Shown: positions 16,641-26,769 of the stretch, in pieces | Layout of the letters: each line of letters begins with the position of its first letter | How positions within the stretch are numbered: the stretch's first letter is position 1 | NCBI GenBank assembly: GCA_036003705.1 | Contig: DASYSE010000063.1 | Location: forward strand, 1-39,415 | Origin: CALGFH01 sp036003705 | GTDB lineage: Bacteria > Actinomycetota > CALGFH01 | Direction: 5' to 3' | DNA length: 39,415 nt | Notes under the pieces: model-generated | Told to the model about the DNA's origin: nothing | Seen by the model: only the letters and a program-made list of their open reading frames with translations | Databases searched by the model: none | Program-made: the position numbers and the translations under genes

Positions 16641-16702
16641 CCAGGGCGAGCCCGCCCGGCCGGGGTTTGCCCACGGCTGGGAGGTTGCCGCCGGCGTCCT
16701 CG

Positions 16703-16768
16703 GTGACGGAGCGCAGCCTGCGCGCCAACGGGCTCGACCTGCACCTGGGCGGGCCGCCGGGGTCGGGC
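16703..16768 (+). pseudogene. Possible N-terminal remnant of an alpha/beta hydrolase
   Basis: From a GTG at 16703 the frame reads VTERSLRANGLDLHLGG, which strongly resembles the start of many alpha/beta hydrolases (xTERxVxANGLxLHxxExG). The expected HG oxyanion strand and catalytic GxSxG never follow. The similarity stops at about 16768, just before the end of the convergent amidase gene. It looks like a gene truncated by the event that brought the amidase in. The match is short and by eye. Confidence 0.3.
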
Positions 16769-16796
16769 ATGACTGGGAGACCGCGCTCGCCGCGGG

Positions 16797-18179
16797 TCAA
16801 AGGGGCGGGGGTCGGTATCCACCGATCAGGTCGCCGAGCAGCTCGGCGAACGTGATCGCCGTGTCGTCCTCGTAGAGCGGGCCCACGATCTGCGCGCCGA
16901 CGGGGAGTCCGCCCGGCGTCCGCCCGACGGGTGCCGCCAGGGCGGGCAACCCCGGAAGCGAGGCGTGCGACACCCAGAAGACCTGGTTGCTGTAGGGCCG
17001 GTCGCCTTCGGGGGTCGTGATGGTGCGTTCCTCGAAGGGTCTGGTGTCGTGTGGAAAGGCTGGCGTGAAGTTCGCCGGGCACAGGAACACGTCGATGTCG
17101 CCGAAGTAGCGGCCCCAGGCGGCCCGTGCCGCCATGCGGCGGTTCTCGTGGTCGATGACCTCCGAGAGCGTCGCGAAGTCCTCGCCGGGTTGCTGGAAGG
17201 CGAAGAACAACCCAACGTGGAACCCGAACGATTCGGCCTGCTGCACGGGGTCCACTCCATCGGGCCAGCCTTCGACCACCGTCGCACCGGCTCCGGCGAG
17301 CGCGTCCACCGCGTTGGACAGCACTGCGGTGACCTCGCTGGAGACGGGGGCGTGTGCGTGGTCGAGCACGACACCGACGCGGAAGTCCTCCAGCCGGGTG
17401 TGGCGCGACCGCGGCAGCGCCCAGGAGTAGGCCTTGGCGGCCTGGCCCTCGGGGCCGCCGGTGACCGCCAACCCCGTCCGCAGGTCGCCCGCGGACCGGC
17501 CGAGCGGGCCCACCGCCGACAGGTACGTCATCTCGCTCGGGCCCGCCGGGGGACCGGGCGGCTGGAACCCGGTCAACGGGACGGTCCCGACGCTTGGCTT
17601 CAGCCCGTAGACACCGCAGAAGCTCGCCGGGATGCGGATCGAGCCCACCAGGTCCGACCCGTACTCGAGGAACGTCATCCCGGCGGACAGTGCCGCGGCC
17701 GCTCCACCGGAGGAGCCGCCCGGCGTGCGCGTCGTGTCCCACGGATTGCTGGTGGTGCCGTACAGCTGGTTGGCCGTCTGCCCGAAGTCGCCCAGCATGA
17801 AGGGCAGGTTGGTCTTCCCGACGATGATCGCGCCGGCCTGCTCGAGCCGCCGCACGACGGTGGCGTCCGCGTCGGCGACGCCTTCCTTGAAGGCGGGGTT
17901 GCCCCAGGTGGTGTGCAGTCCGGCGACGTCGAAGCAGTCCTTGATCGTCATCGGGACGCCGTGCAGCGGTCCCGCGTCGCCGCCACGGACGATCGCCTCG
18001 TCGGCCGCGGCCGCCTCCCGCAAGGCTGCCTCGCGCCGGAGCTCGACGACAGCGTTCAAGGCGGGATTGACCACATCGATCCGCGCCAGCAGCAGCTCGG
18101 TCAGCTCGCGAGCGGCGATCTCCCTGCGATGCAGCATCCGTGCCGCGGCAGTCGCCGACTGAACCAGTACCTCGTCCAT
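16797..18179 (-). CDS. Amidase signature family hydrolase
   Basis: A 460-residue amidase-signature enzyme. The catalytic Lys lies in HGVPMTIKDCFDVAG, the cis-Ser in TPGGSSGGAAAAL, and the nucleophilic Ser in GSDLVGSIRIPASFCGVYG, where the usual GSDxGGSIR has Val for Gly. The C-terminal half ends with GLPVGAQIVGPLYEDD, normal for the family. Substrate is unknown; it is not an obvious GatA because no gatB or gatC is near. It may hydrolyse an amide or ester in the cytoplasm. The ribosome binding site is poor. The gene interrupts a row of TCA genes, its codon use appears less GC-extreme than its neighbours, and a truncated hydrolase lies at its end, all hinting at acquisition by transfer. Confidence 0.9.
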   Translation of the reverse strand: MDEVLVQSATAAARMLHRREIAARELTELLLARIDVVNPALNAVVELRREAALREAAAADEAIVRGGDAGPLHGVPMTIKDCFDVAGLHTTWGNPAFKEGVADADATVVRRLEQAGAIIVGKTNLPFMLGDFGQTANQLYGTTSNPWDTTRTPGGSSGGAAAALSAGMTFLEYGSDLVGSIRIPASFCGVYGLKPSVGTVPLTGFQPPGPPAGPSEMTYLSAVGPLGRSAGDLRTGLAVTGGPEGQAAKAYSWALPRSRHTRLEDFRVGVVLDHAHAPVSSEVTAVLSNAVDALAGAGATVVEGWPDGVDPVQQAESFGFHVGLFFAFQQPGEDFATLSEVIDHENRRMAARAAWGRYFGDIDVFLCPANFTPAFPHDTRPFEERTITTPEGDRPYSNQVFWVSHASLPGLPALAAPVGRTPGGLPVGAQIVGPLYEDDTAITFAELLGDLIGGYRPPPL

Positions 18180-18395
18180 GTCCCGGCCGTCCCGTCAGCT
18201 CGTGGCGACCGGTTCCCGGAGCCCGGTCGCCCATGCCTTGCGGTGGTCGCCGCACTCGAGATACGGCTCGCGGTCGTCGCCGGCCGAGCGTACCCGTTGG
18301 CGGCCCCAGCGCTCGCACGGGGATTCTAGGCTCGGGGTGTCCGACACCGGGTACCCTTGAGCGTCACCACGATGGGCGATGCGGAGGGCCGGGAC

Positions 18396-21273
<2,878 letters not shown>

Positions 21274-21284
<11 letters not shown>

Positions 21285-22035
21285 CGGAACCCGCGGCCGC
21301 CGGCCGCGGCGCCTGGCCGAACCAGGCCAGCGAGCCGGCGAGGGCGACGGCCGGGCCGGTGACCAGGGTGGCCGGCGGGTCGACCTCGGCGGTTGCCAGC
21401 TCGGCCAGGGTGCCGAGCACGGTCCGCTGGGCGGCGGTGGCGGCCGAGGCGATCACCGCCGCCGGCTCGTCGGCCGGGCGTCCGGCGGCGATCAGCTGGC
21501 TGCAGACCTCACCGAGGCGCTCGGCCGCCATCAACAGAACGAGCGTGTCGGCGGCCATCGCCGTCCGGGCCAGCTCGGCCGGGGCGCCGCCGGCCAGGGT
21601 CGCGCTGACCACCGCGAAGCTGGCCGCCAGGCCCCGGTGGGTGACGGGGATGCCCGCGTAGGCCGGGGCGGCGACGGCCGCGCTGACCCCGGGGACGACC
21701 TCGAAGCGCACGCCGGCCTCGGCGAGGGCGAGGGCCTCCTCGCCGCCCCGGCCGAACACGAACGGGTCGCCGCCCTTGAGCCGGACAACGGTCAGGCCGC
21801 GCCGGGCCCGGTCGACCAGCAGCCGGTTGATGGCCTGCTGGGGAAGGGCGGCCCGGCCACGGGCCTTGCCGGCGTCGACCCGCTCGGCCCCCCTGGGAGC
21901 CAGGTCGAGCAGGGCCGGGGGGGCGAGCCGGTCGTAGACGACCACGTCGGCCCGCTGCAGCACCTCGGCCCCGCGCAGGGTCAGCAGCCGCGGGTCGCCC
22001 GGCCCGGCCCCGACCAGGTACACGATCCCGCTCAC
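21274..22035 (-). CDS. cobA: Uroporphyrinogen-III C-methyltransferase
   Basis: A 253-residue SUMT that uses two SAM to turn uroporphyrinogen III into precorrin-2. Motifs are VYLVGAGPGDPRLLTLRG at the start, VVRLKGGDPFVFGRGGEEA in the middle and VVPGVSAAVAAPAYAGIPV, all typical SAM- and substrate-binding segments. The last 10-15 residues are Ala/Pro-rich. GTG start within the stop of the preceding gene (GTGA) with GGAGG upstream. With precorrin-2 dehydrogenase and CysH on the same strand, the likely product is siroheme for sulfite reductase, though precorrin-2 could also feed cobalamin, which the mutase in this window needs. Confidence 0.93.
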
Positions 22036-22715
22036 GACGTCGCCTCCTGCTGGTCCTGACCCAGCCGGGGCTCCACCGACCCCTCCAGCAGTCGTTCGCG
22101 CAGCCGGGTGGCGGCCAGCTCGCCCTGGCCGGCGCGGACCAGGCCCTCCAGCTCGTCCAGGTCCAGCGCGCCCCGCCAGCGGTGGGCCCGTTCCTCGAGA
22201 TCGGGCAGGAGGGGAAGGGTGGCCGTCCGGACCTGGCCGACCCGGTCGACCAGCTCGGTCCATTCCGGGCCGAACCGCTCGCCCAGCTCGGCCCGGAGCC
22301 GGCTGGCCAGGGCGGGGGCGCGGCCGCCGGTGCCGATGGCGACCACCAGGTCGCCCCGGCGCACGATCGCCGGGGCGGCGAAGTCGCAGTTGGGCACGTC
22401 GTCCATGACGTTCACCAGCACCCCGGCGGCTCTGGCGTCGGCGGCGATGGCCGCGCGGACGCCCGCCTCGGCCGCATGGGCCACGCACAGGAACGCGCCG
22501 TCCAGGTCGCCGGCGGCGTACCCGCGCCGGTGCACGGTCACCCGCGGCTCGTCCTCCAGCCGCCGCAGCGCCGCCTCCGGCCCCTTGGCGACAACGGTCA
22601 CCTCGGCCCCGGCCACCAGCAGCCCCTCGACCTTGCCGGCCTCGACCGCGAGCTCGCCCACCACCACCACCCGCCGGCCGGTCAGCTCCAGCAGCACCGG
22701 GTACCCGAACGCCAT
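22032..22715 (-). CDS. Precorrin-2 dehydrogenase/sirohydrochlorin ferrochelatase (Met8-like)
   Basis: A 227-residue protein like the N-terminal half of CysG or yeast Met8: NAD-dependent oxidation of precorrin-2 to sirohydrochlorin, and possibly iron insertion. It begins GYPVLLELTGRRVVVVGELA, where the usual GGGxVA is GELAVEAGK, a changed dinucleotide loop. NVMDDVPNCDFAAPAIVRRG holds the catalytic Asp region (usually NVVDDPxxCxFxxPA), and AIGTGGRAPALASRLRAEL is the substrate loop. ATG at 22715 sits 6 bases after GGAGG; the GTG just before it is too close. It overlaps cobA by 4 bases and follows cysH by 39 bases, forming a siroheme/sulfur operon. Confidence 0.9.
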   Translation of the reverse strand: MAFGYPVLLELTGRRVVVVGELAVEAGKVEGLLVAGAEVTVVAKGPEAALRRLEDEPRVTVHRRGYAAGDLDGAFLCVAHAAEAGVRAAIAADARAAGVLVNVMDDVPNCDFAAPAIVRRGDLVVAIGTGGRAPALASRLRAELGERFGPEWTELVDRVGQVRTATLPLLPDLEERAHRWRGALDLDELEGLVRAGQGELAATRLRERLLEGSVEPRLGQDQQEATS

Positions 22716-22754
22716 CACGCGCCTCCGGCGTCGATCCGCTGGTTGCGGGGGTCC

Positions 22755-23600
22755 TCAGGCATGGGTGGCCTCCCCGCTCCGGGAGCCGACGTCGGCGCGC
22801 AGGCGGTCGAGCGCGGCGGAGAAGCGGTCGCCCGGGCTGGACGCCGCGGCTGCGCCCGGTGCGCGGGCGTGCAGGCCGCACTCGCGGTCCGAGTCGGCCT
22901 CCCACCACCAGCGTCCGGCTCGCTCGTCCTCGCCGGGCCGGGTCGGGCGGGTGCAGGGGGCGCAGCCGATCGAGCTGTAGCCGCGCTCGTACAGCGAGTT
23001 GACCGGCAGGCGGTGGGTGCGCAGGTAGGCCCAGACCTGCTCGCGGGTCCAGTCGGCGAGCGGGTTGAGCTTGACGATGTCGCCGTGGGCGGCGTCCAGC
23101 TCGACCTTGGGCGTGTCGCTCCGTGCCGGGCCGCCGTCGCGGCGCAGCCCGGTCGCCCAGGCGCCGACCCCGGCCAGGGCGCGGTCCAGCGGCGCGACCT
23201 TGCGGACGTGGCAGCACAGCAGGCGCAGGGCCGGGTCCTTGTGGAACAGGTTGGGCCCGTGGCGGGCGACCATGGCCGCGAGGTCGGCCGGGTCGGGGGT
23301 GATGACCTCGACCTGGAGGCCCATGCCGGCGCGGACCGCCTCGATGACCTCGTAGGTCTCCTCGGGCAGGCGGCCGGTGTCGAGGGTGAGGACGCGCACG
23401 TCCGGGTCGATGCGGCGGGCCAGGTCGAGCACGACCATGCCCTCGGCCTGGAAGCTGGTCACCACGGCGAAGCGGCGCCCGTAGGCCCCGATCGCCCAGG
23501 CCAGCAGCTCGTCGGCCGGACGTGCTTCCAGGCCGGTGAGGTCGGGTGCTTCCAGGTGTGGCTCGAGGCCGTGCGGCCAGGTGGTGGCGGTCGCCGCCAC
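22755..23600 (-). CDS. cysH: Adenylyl-sulfate (APS) reductase
   Basis: A 281-residue CysH reducing APS to sulfite with thioredoxin. The [4Fe-4S]-binding Cys pairs of the APS-specific type are present: Cys129-Cys130 (LLCCHVRKV) and Cys213/Cys216 (IGCAPCTRP). The catalytic Cys241 is in ECGLH. The ATP-pyrophosphatase-like loop is near SFQAEGMVVLDL, and LDTGRLPEETYE matches the family. The cluster cysteines argue against PAPS-only activity. The final 35 residues are variable. GTG start with GGAG 9 bases upstream. It leads the operon with the two siroheme genes; sulfite reductase and ATP sulfurylase are not in the window. Confidence 0.94.
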   Translation of the reverse strand: MAATATTWPHGLEPHLEAPDLTGLEARPADELLAWAIGAYGRRFAVVTSFQAEGMVVLDLARRIDPDVRVLTLDTGRLPEETYEVIEAVRAGMGLQVEVITPDPADLAAMVARHGPNLFHKDPALRLLCCHVRKVAPLDRALAGVGAWATGLRRDGGPARSDTPKVELDAAHGDIVKLNPLADWTREQVWAYLRTHRLPVNSLYERGYSSIGCAPCTRPTRPGEDERAGRWWWEADSDRECGLHARAPGAAAASSPGDRFSAALDRLRADVGSRSGEATHA

Positions 23601-23835
23601 AGGCGGGCTCCTCTCGACTCGCTCGGGTCGCCGATGGTCCCAGGCCCGGTCGGTCGGAAAGCACGCGAGCTACGTCGTCACACGGCACGACCGCCAGGCC
23701 CACGGACACGCGCAGGACACCACCCACCCGTGGTCGAGGGCGCGGTTGCGGGTCAACAGCGTGGCGGTCATGGTCAGCCACGGTAAGGTACAACCCATCA
23801 TCTCGGCAACCACCAACCCGGCAAGGAACAGGCCA

Positions 23836-24828
23836 GTGCCGCCGCGCATCCTCTCGGGCGTCCAGCCCACCGGCAACTCCCACCTCGGCAACTACGTCGG
23901 GGCGTTCCGGCAGTGGGTGGAGATGCAGCACGACTTCGACGCCTACTACCCGGTGGTCGACCTGCACGCCATCACCCTCGCCTACGACCGGGCGGAGCTG
24001 GCGGACCGGACCCTGGAGGTGGCGGCGATCCTGCTCGCCTGCGGGCTGGACCCCGACGTGTGCACCGTGTTCGTCCAGTCCCACGTTCCCGAGCATACGG
24101 AGCTGGCCTGGCTGCTCAACCACCTGGCGACCTTCGGCGAGCTGCGCCGCATGACCCAGTTCAAGGCCAAGGCGGCCGACGGTGGCGAGGGCCCGCTGCC
24201 GGCCGGCTACTTCAACTACCCGGTCCTGCAGGCCGCCGACATCCTCATCTACCAGGCCGACAGGGTGCCGGTGGGAGAGGACCAGCGCCAGCACCTGGAG
24301 CTGACCCGCGACGTGGCCGAGCGCTTCAACGCCCGCTTCGGCCAGACGTTCGTCGTCCCCGAGGCCTACATCCCCGAGGTCGGTGGCCGGGTCATGGATC
24401 TGCAGTCCCCCGAGGCCAAGATGTCGAAGTCGAGCGCGTCACCGGCCGGGCGCATCGAGCTGCTCGACCCGCCCGACGTCCTCCGCAGGAAGGTCCGCTC
24501 GGCCGTCACCGACTCCGGCAGGGAGGTGGTGGCCCGGCCGGACAAGCCGGCCATCTCCAACCTGTTGGAGCTGTTCTCGGTGGCCAGTGGCCGCAAGGTG
24601 GGGGAGCTGGAGCAGGCCTACGCGGGCCGCGGCTACGGCGACTTCAAGTCCGACCTGGCCGACGCCCTGATCGCCTTCCTGGCCCCGGTGCGTGAACGCT
24701 ACCAGGAGCTGCGCGGCGACCCGGCCCACCTGACCGCCATCCTGGAGCAGGGCGCCGCCAAGGCCCAGGCGATCGCCCGCCAGAACCTCGCCCTGGCCAA
24801 GGAGCGGATGGGCTTTCTGCCGAGGTAG
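23836..24828 (+). CDS. trpS: Tryptophanyl-tRNA synthetase
   Basis: A 330-residue class I synthetase. The HIGH-type motif is TGNSHLGNYVGAF and the KMSKS loop is EAKMSKSSASPAG. The Trp-pocket region shows YYPVVDLHAIT and NYPVLQAADILIY, typical of bacterial TrpRS, and the C-terminal helical part has normal length. GTG at 23836 is preferred, with AAGGAA 7 bases upstream and homology (PRILSGVQPTG) starting at once; an ATG at 23770 would add 22 atypical residues. The 235-base divergent gap to cysH shows no T-box or trp leader peptide that I can identify. Confidence 0.96.
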   Translation: MPPRILSGVQPTGNSHLGNYVGAFRQWVEMQHDFDAYYPVVDLHAITLAYDRAELADRTLEVAAILLACGLDPDVCTVFVQSHVPEHTELAWLLNHLATFGELRRMTQFKAKAADGGEGPLPAGYFNYPVLQAADILIYQADRVPVGEDQRQHLELTRDVAERFNARFGQTFVVPEAYIPEVGGRVMDLQSPEAKMSKSSASPAGRIELLDPPDVLRRKVRSAVTDSGREVVARPDKPAISNLLELFSVASGRKVGELEQAYAGRGYGDFKSDLADALIAFLAPVRERYQELRGDPAHLTAILEQGAAKAQAIARQNLALAKERMGFLPR

Positions 24829-24843
24829 CTGTGGTGCCACAGC
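24828..24843 (+). other. Inverted repeat between trpS and the 2H-Nudix gene
   Basis: GCTGTGGTGCCACAGC starts at the last base of the trpS stop codon. It can form a 6-bp stem with a 4-base loop and ends 4 bases before the ATG of the next gene, in the place where a ribosome binding site would be expected. It could couple or restrain translation of the downstream gene, or serve as an operator. Confidence 0.4.
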
Positions 24844-24847
24844 CATC

Positions 24848-25813
24848 ATGACCCGCCAGCGGCTCGGCGTGGTCGCGCGGCTTCCGGAGCCGCTGGCCGT
24901 GCATGTCCAGGCGTGGCGGCGGGCGCTGCACGACCCGACCAGTGACCGGATCGTGCCGCACCTGACCGTCGTGCCGCCCCAGACGGTGGCCGAACGCGAC
25001 CTGGACCAGGCGGTCGCGCTGGTCCAGCGGGTGGCCGCCGACGCGGTGCCGTTCCTGGTCGAGCTTGACGGGGCGGCCACCTTCCTGCCCGACAGCCCGG
25101 TCGCCTACCTGGTGGTGCGTGAGGGCGGGCCGGCCCTGCGCGCCCTCGAGGTCGCCCTGCTGGCGCCACCGCTGGACCGCCGCACCCACCGGTTCCATCC
25201 GCACGTGACCGTCACCCAGGATCTGCCCCCCGACCAGATCGAGGCTGCCGCCCGCGAGCTGGCCGGCTTCCAGGCCACCTTCCCGGTGCGGGAGATCGCG
25301 CTCATGCGCCAGGAGCGGGACAAGGTCTGGCGGCCGATGGCCGGCGTCCAGGTGGGGGCGTCGACGGCCATCCGCGAGGTGTCGTTCCAGGAGGCGGCCA
25401 GCGCCGCGCTGCTCATGCTCGCCCCCGACCCGCCGCGGGTCCTGCTCGGCCTGCGCACCCGCGACCGCGGGCGCCGCTACCCGGGGACCTGGGACGCGAT
25501 CGGCGGCAAGCCGGACCCGGGGGAGTCGCTGCTGGAGGCGTTGTCCCGGGAGGCCAGCGAGGAGGCGGGCATCGAGCCGCTCGACCTGACCGCGCTCGGC
25601 TGCTTCCACGACGGCGAGCGGGCCGACGCCTACTTCCTGGTCACCGCATGGAAGGGCCGGCCGAGCAACCGCGAGCCGTCCGAGCACAGCGAGCTGGCCT
25701 GGGTGCCGCTGCACGAGGCGGCGGAGCGGCCGCTGACCCCGACCACCAGGGCGGCCGTTGCTCGGCTGGCCGCCATGCTGGCGACGCCGGGTCCGCTGCA
25801 CCCGTCCCGCTGA
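24848..25813 (+). CDS. 2H phosphoesterase (LigT-like)-Nudix hydrolase fusion
   Basis: A 321-residue two-domain protein. Residues 1-170 form a 2H phosphoesterase with both catalytic motifs, HLT at His38 (VPHLTVVPP) and HVT at His119 (FHPHVTVTQD). Residues 180-315 form a Nudix domain whose full box GX5EX7REUXEEXGU runs from Gly220 to Ile242 (GKPDPGE... then REASEEAGI). 2H enzymes open cyclic nucleotide phosphodiesters or 2'-5' bonds; Nudix enzymes cut nucleoside diphosphates linked to another group. The pair could process ADP-ribose cyclic phosphate or RNA 5'/3' ends; this is inference. The ATG lies 19 bases after trpS, without a clear ribosome binding site but with an inverted repeat. Confidence 0.85.
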   Translation: MTRQRLGVVARLPEPLAVHVQAWRRALHDPTSDRIVPHLTVVPPQTVAERDLDQAVALVQRVAADAVPFLVELDGAATFLPDSPVAYLVVREGGPALRALEVALLAPPLDRRTHRFHPHVTVTQDLPPDQIEAAARELAGFQATFPVREIALMRQERDKVWRPMAGVQVGASTAIREVSFQEAASAALLMLAPDPPRVLLGLRTRDRGRRYPGTWDAIGGKPDPGESLLEALSREASEEAGIEPLDLTALGCFHDGERADAYFLVTAWKGRPSNREPSEHSELAWVPLHEAAERPLTPTTRAAVARLAAMLATPGPLHPSR

Positions 25814-25909
25814 TATGCGATAACTCTCCCGGTGGTGGGGTAGAAGGTCGGGGGACGGCGAGGCAAGCTGGCCCATGAACCCGACGGACGACGACAAGGG
25901 GGGACTGCC

Positions 25910-26380
25910 TTGGCAATCCAGGACCCGCAGTCGGGCGCTCGGGCGACCACCCGGCCCGCCGGGGCGGCACCCACCGAGGAGCCGTCCACCGGCGAGCTGT
26001 TGAAGGGGCTCGCCGACGACGCCACCACCCTCATGCGGCAGGAGCTCCTGCTCGCCAGGCAGGAGCTGCAAGAGGGACTGACCGCGAGCGCCAAAGCGAG
26101 CGCCCTGCTGATGGCGGCCGGCGTGCTCGGGCTGTACGCCTTCGGCTTCCTGCTCTACACCATCGGTGAGGCGATCGGCGGGCCCCGCTGGCTCGGGTTC
26201 GCCATCGTGACCGTGGTGCTGCTCATCGTGGTCGCGGTGCTCGGACTGATCGGCAAGAAGCGCCTGGCCGCCTCCAAGGTCGCCCCCCAGAGGGCCAAGG
26301 CCGAGCTCCAGGCGACCGCCAACGAGCTGAAGGAGGAGATCACGTGGGGGAGACCTCGGCAGCAACCGCCCGAGAGGTAG
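25910..26380 (+). CDS. Phage-holin-like (Holin_3_6/YqjE) small membrane protein
   Basis: A 156-residue protein with a polar N-terminus, an amphipathic helix typical of the family (LLKGLADDATTLMRQELLLA and following residues), two transmembrane helices (about 64-88 and 93-115), and a charged helical tail. This matches the actinobacterial phage-holin-superfamily III / YqjE group, found in chromosomes as envelope proteins rather than lysis proteins. The TTG start is supported by AAGGGGGG just upstream; an ATG at 25875 is in another frame. It overlaps the next small gene by 37 bases. The role is unknown; members often travel with DUF3618 and DUF4235 proteins, as here. Confidence 0.8.
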   Translation: MAIQDPQSGARATTRPAGAAPTEEPSTGELLKGLADDATTLMRQELLLARQELQEGLTASAKASALLMAAGVLGLYAFGFLLYTIGEAIGGPRWLGFAIVTVVLLIVVAVLGLIGKKRLAASKVAPQRAKAELQATANELKEEITWGRPRQQPPER

Positions 26381-26583
26381 AAGCGACGCGCAAGCAGATG
26401 GAGGACAAGGTGGCCAAGCTCTCCGAGCGCGCTCCCGAGGAAGCCCGCAAGCTGATCAAGCGGGTGGCGTTCGCGGTCATCACCGCGGTCGCGGTGCTGG
26501 CCACCCGCAAGCTGATCGACAAGCTCTGGGAGCGGGCCACCGGCGAGCTGCCGCCGACCAAGGTCATGCACGACGACGACTAG
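26344..26583 (+). CDS. Small DUF3618/DUF4235-like membrane protein
   Basis: A 79-residue protein. The first 30 residues (AREVEATRKQMEDKVAKLSE) resemble DUF3618, with the TRxxM pattern. The rest, a membrane helix followed by TRKLIDKLWERATGELPP, resembles DUF4235, with the W...TGxxPP ending. It may be a compact fusion of two proteins usually encoded separately beside the holin-like gene. GTG start with GGAGGAG upstream, inside the 3' end of the preceding gene. A strong terminator follows 53 bases after the stop. Confidence 0.75.
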   Translation: MGETSAATAREVEATRKQMEDKVAKLSERAPEEARKLIKRVAFAVITAVAVLATRKLIDKLWERATGELPPTKVMHDDD

Positions 26584-26635
26584 CGCACCGGCCAAGTATC
26601 CGGGTTTGAGGGATTTGCGCTCCGCGCTGGTCGTG

Positions 26636-26662
26636 AGGCGCCGGCGTCGCCGGCGCCTTTCT
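26636..26662 (+). terminator. Intrinsic terminator
   Basis: AGGCGCCGGC and GCCGGCGCCT form a perfect 10-bp stem with a 3-base loop (GTC), followed by TTTCT. It stands between the two small envelope genes and the promoter of the ABC exporter operon and is the clearest terminator in the window. Confidence 0.85.
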
Positions 26663-26699
26663 GTCGGAGGAGCTCACTCCCTGCGTCGCCGGCTCCCTC

Positions 26700-26728
26700 T
26701 TGTCCACGGATTTCACTAGGCGTAGACT
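26700..26728 (+). promoter_or_regulatory. Putative promoter of the ABC exporter operon
   Basis: TTGTCC (26700-26705) and TAGACT (26723-26728) are spaced by 17 bases, each matching four of six bases of the housekeeping consensus, about 40 bases before the permease ATG. The surrounding 60 bases are unusually A/T-rich for this genome and follow a terminator. Confidence 0.5.
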
Positions 26729-26769
26729 TCATCAGACGATGAATTCTTGGTCCCGGAGGTGTCGACGGC

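Noticed and set aside
23601..23835. T-box or trp attenuator upstream of trpS
   Set aside because: No T-box sequence, no run of Trp codons in a leader frame and no alternative terminator stem was seen.
25875..25910. ATG at 25875 as the start of the holin-like gene
   Set aside because: It is in a different frame; the TTG at 25910 has the ribosome binding site in the right place.
25910..26583. Prophage lysis cassette because of the holin-like gene
   Set aside because: No endolysin, integrase or structural genes nearby; this holin-like family is a usual chromosomal envelope protein in actinobacteria.
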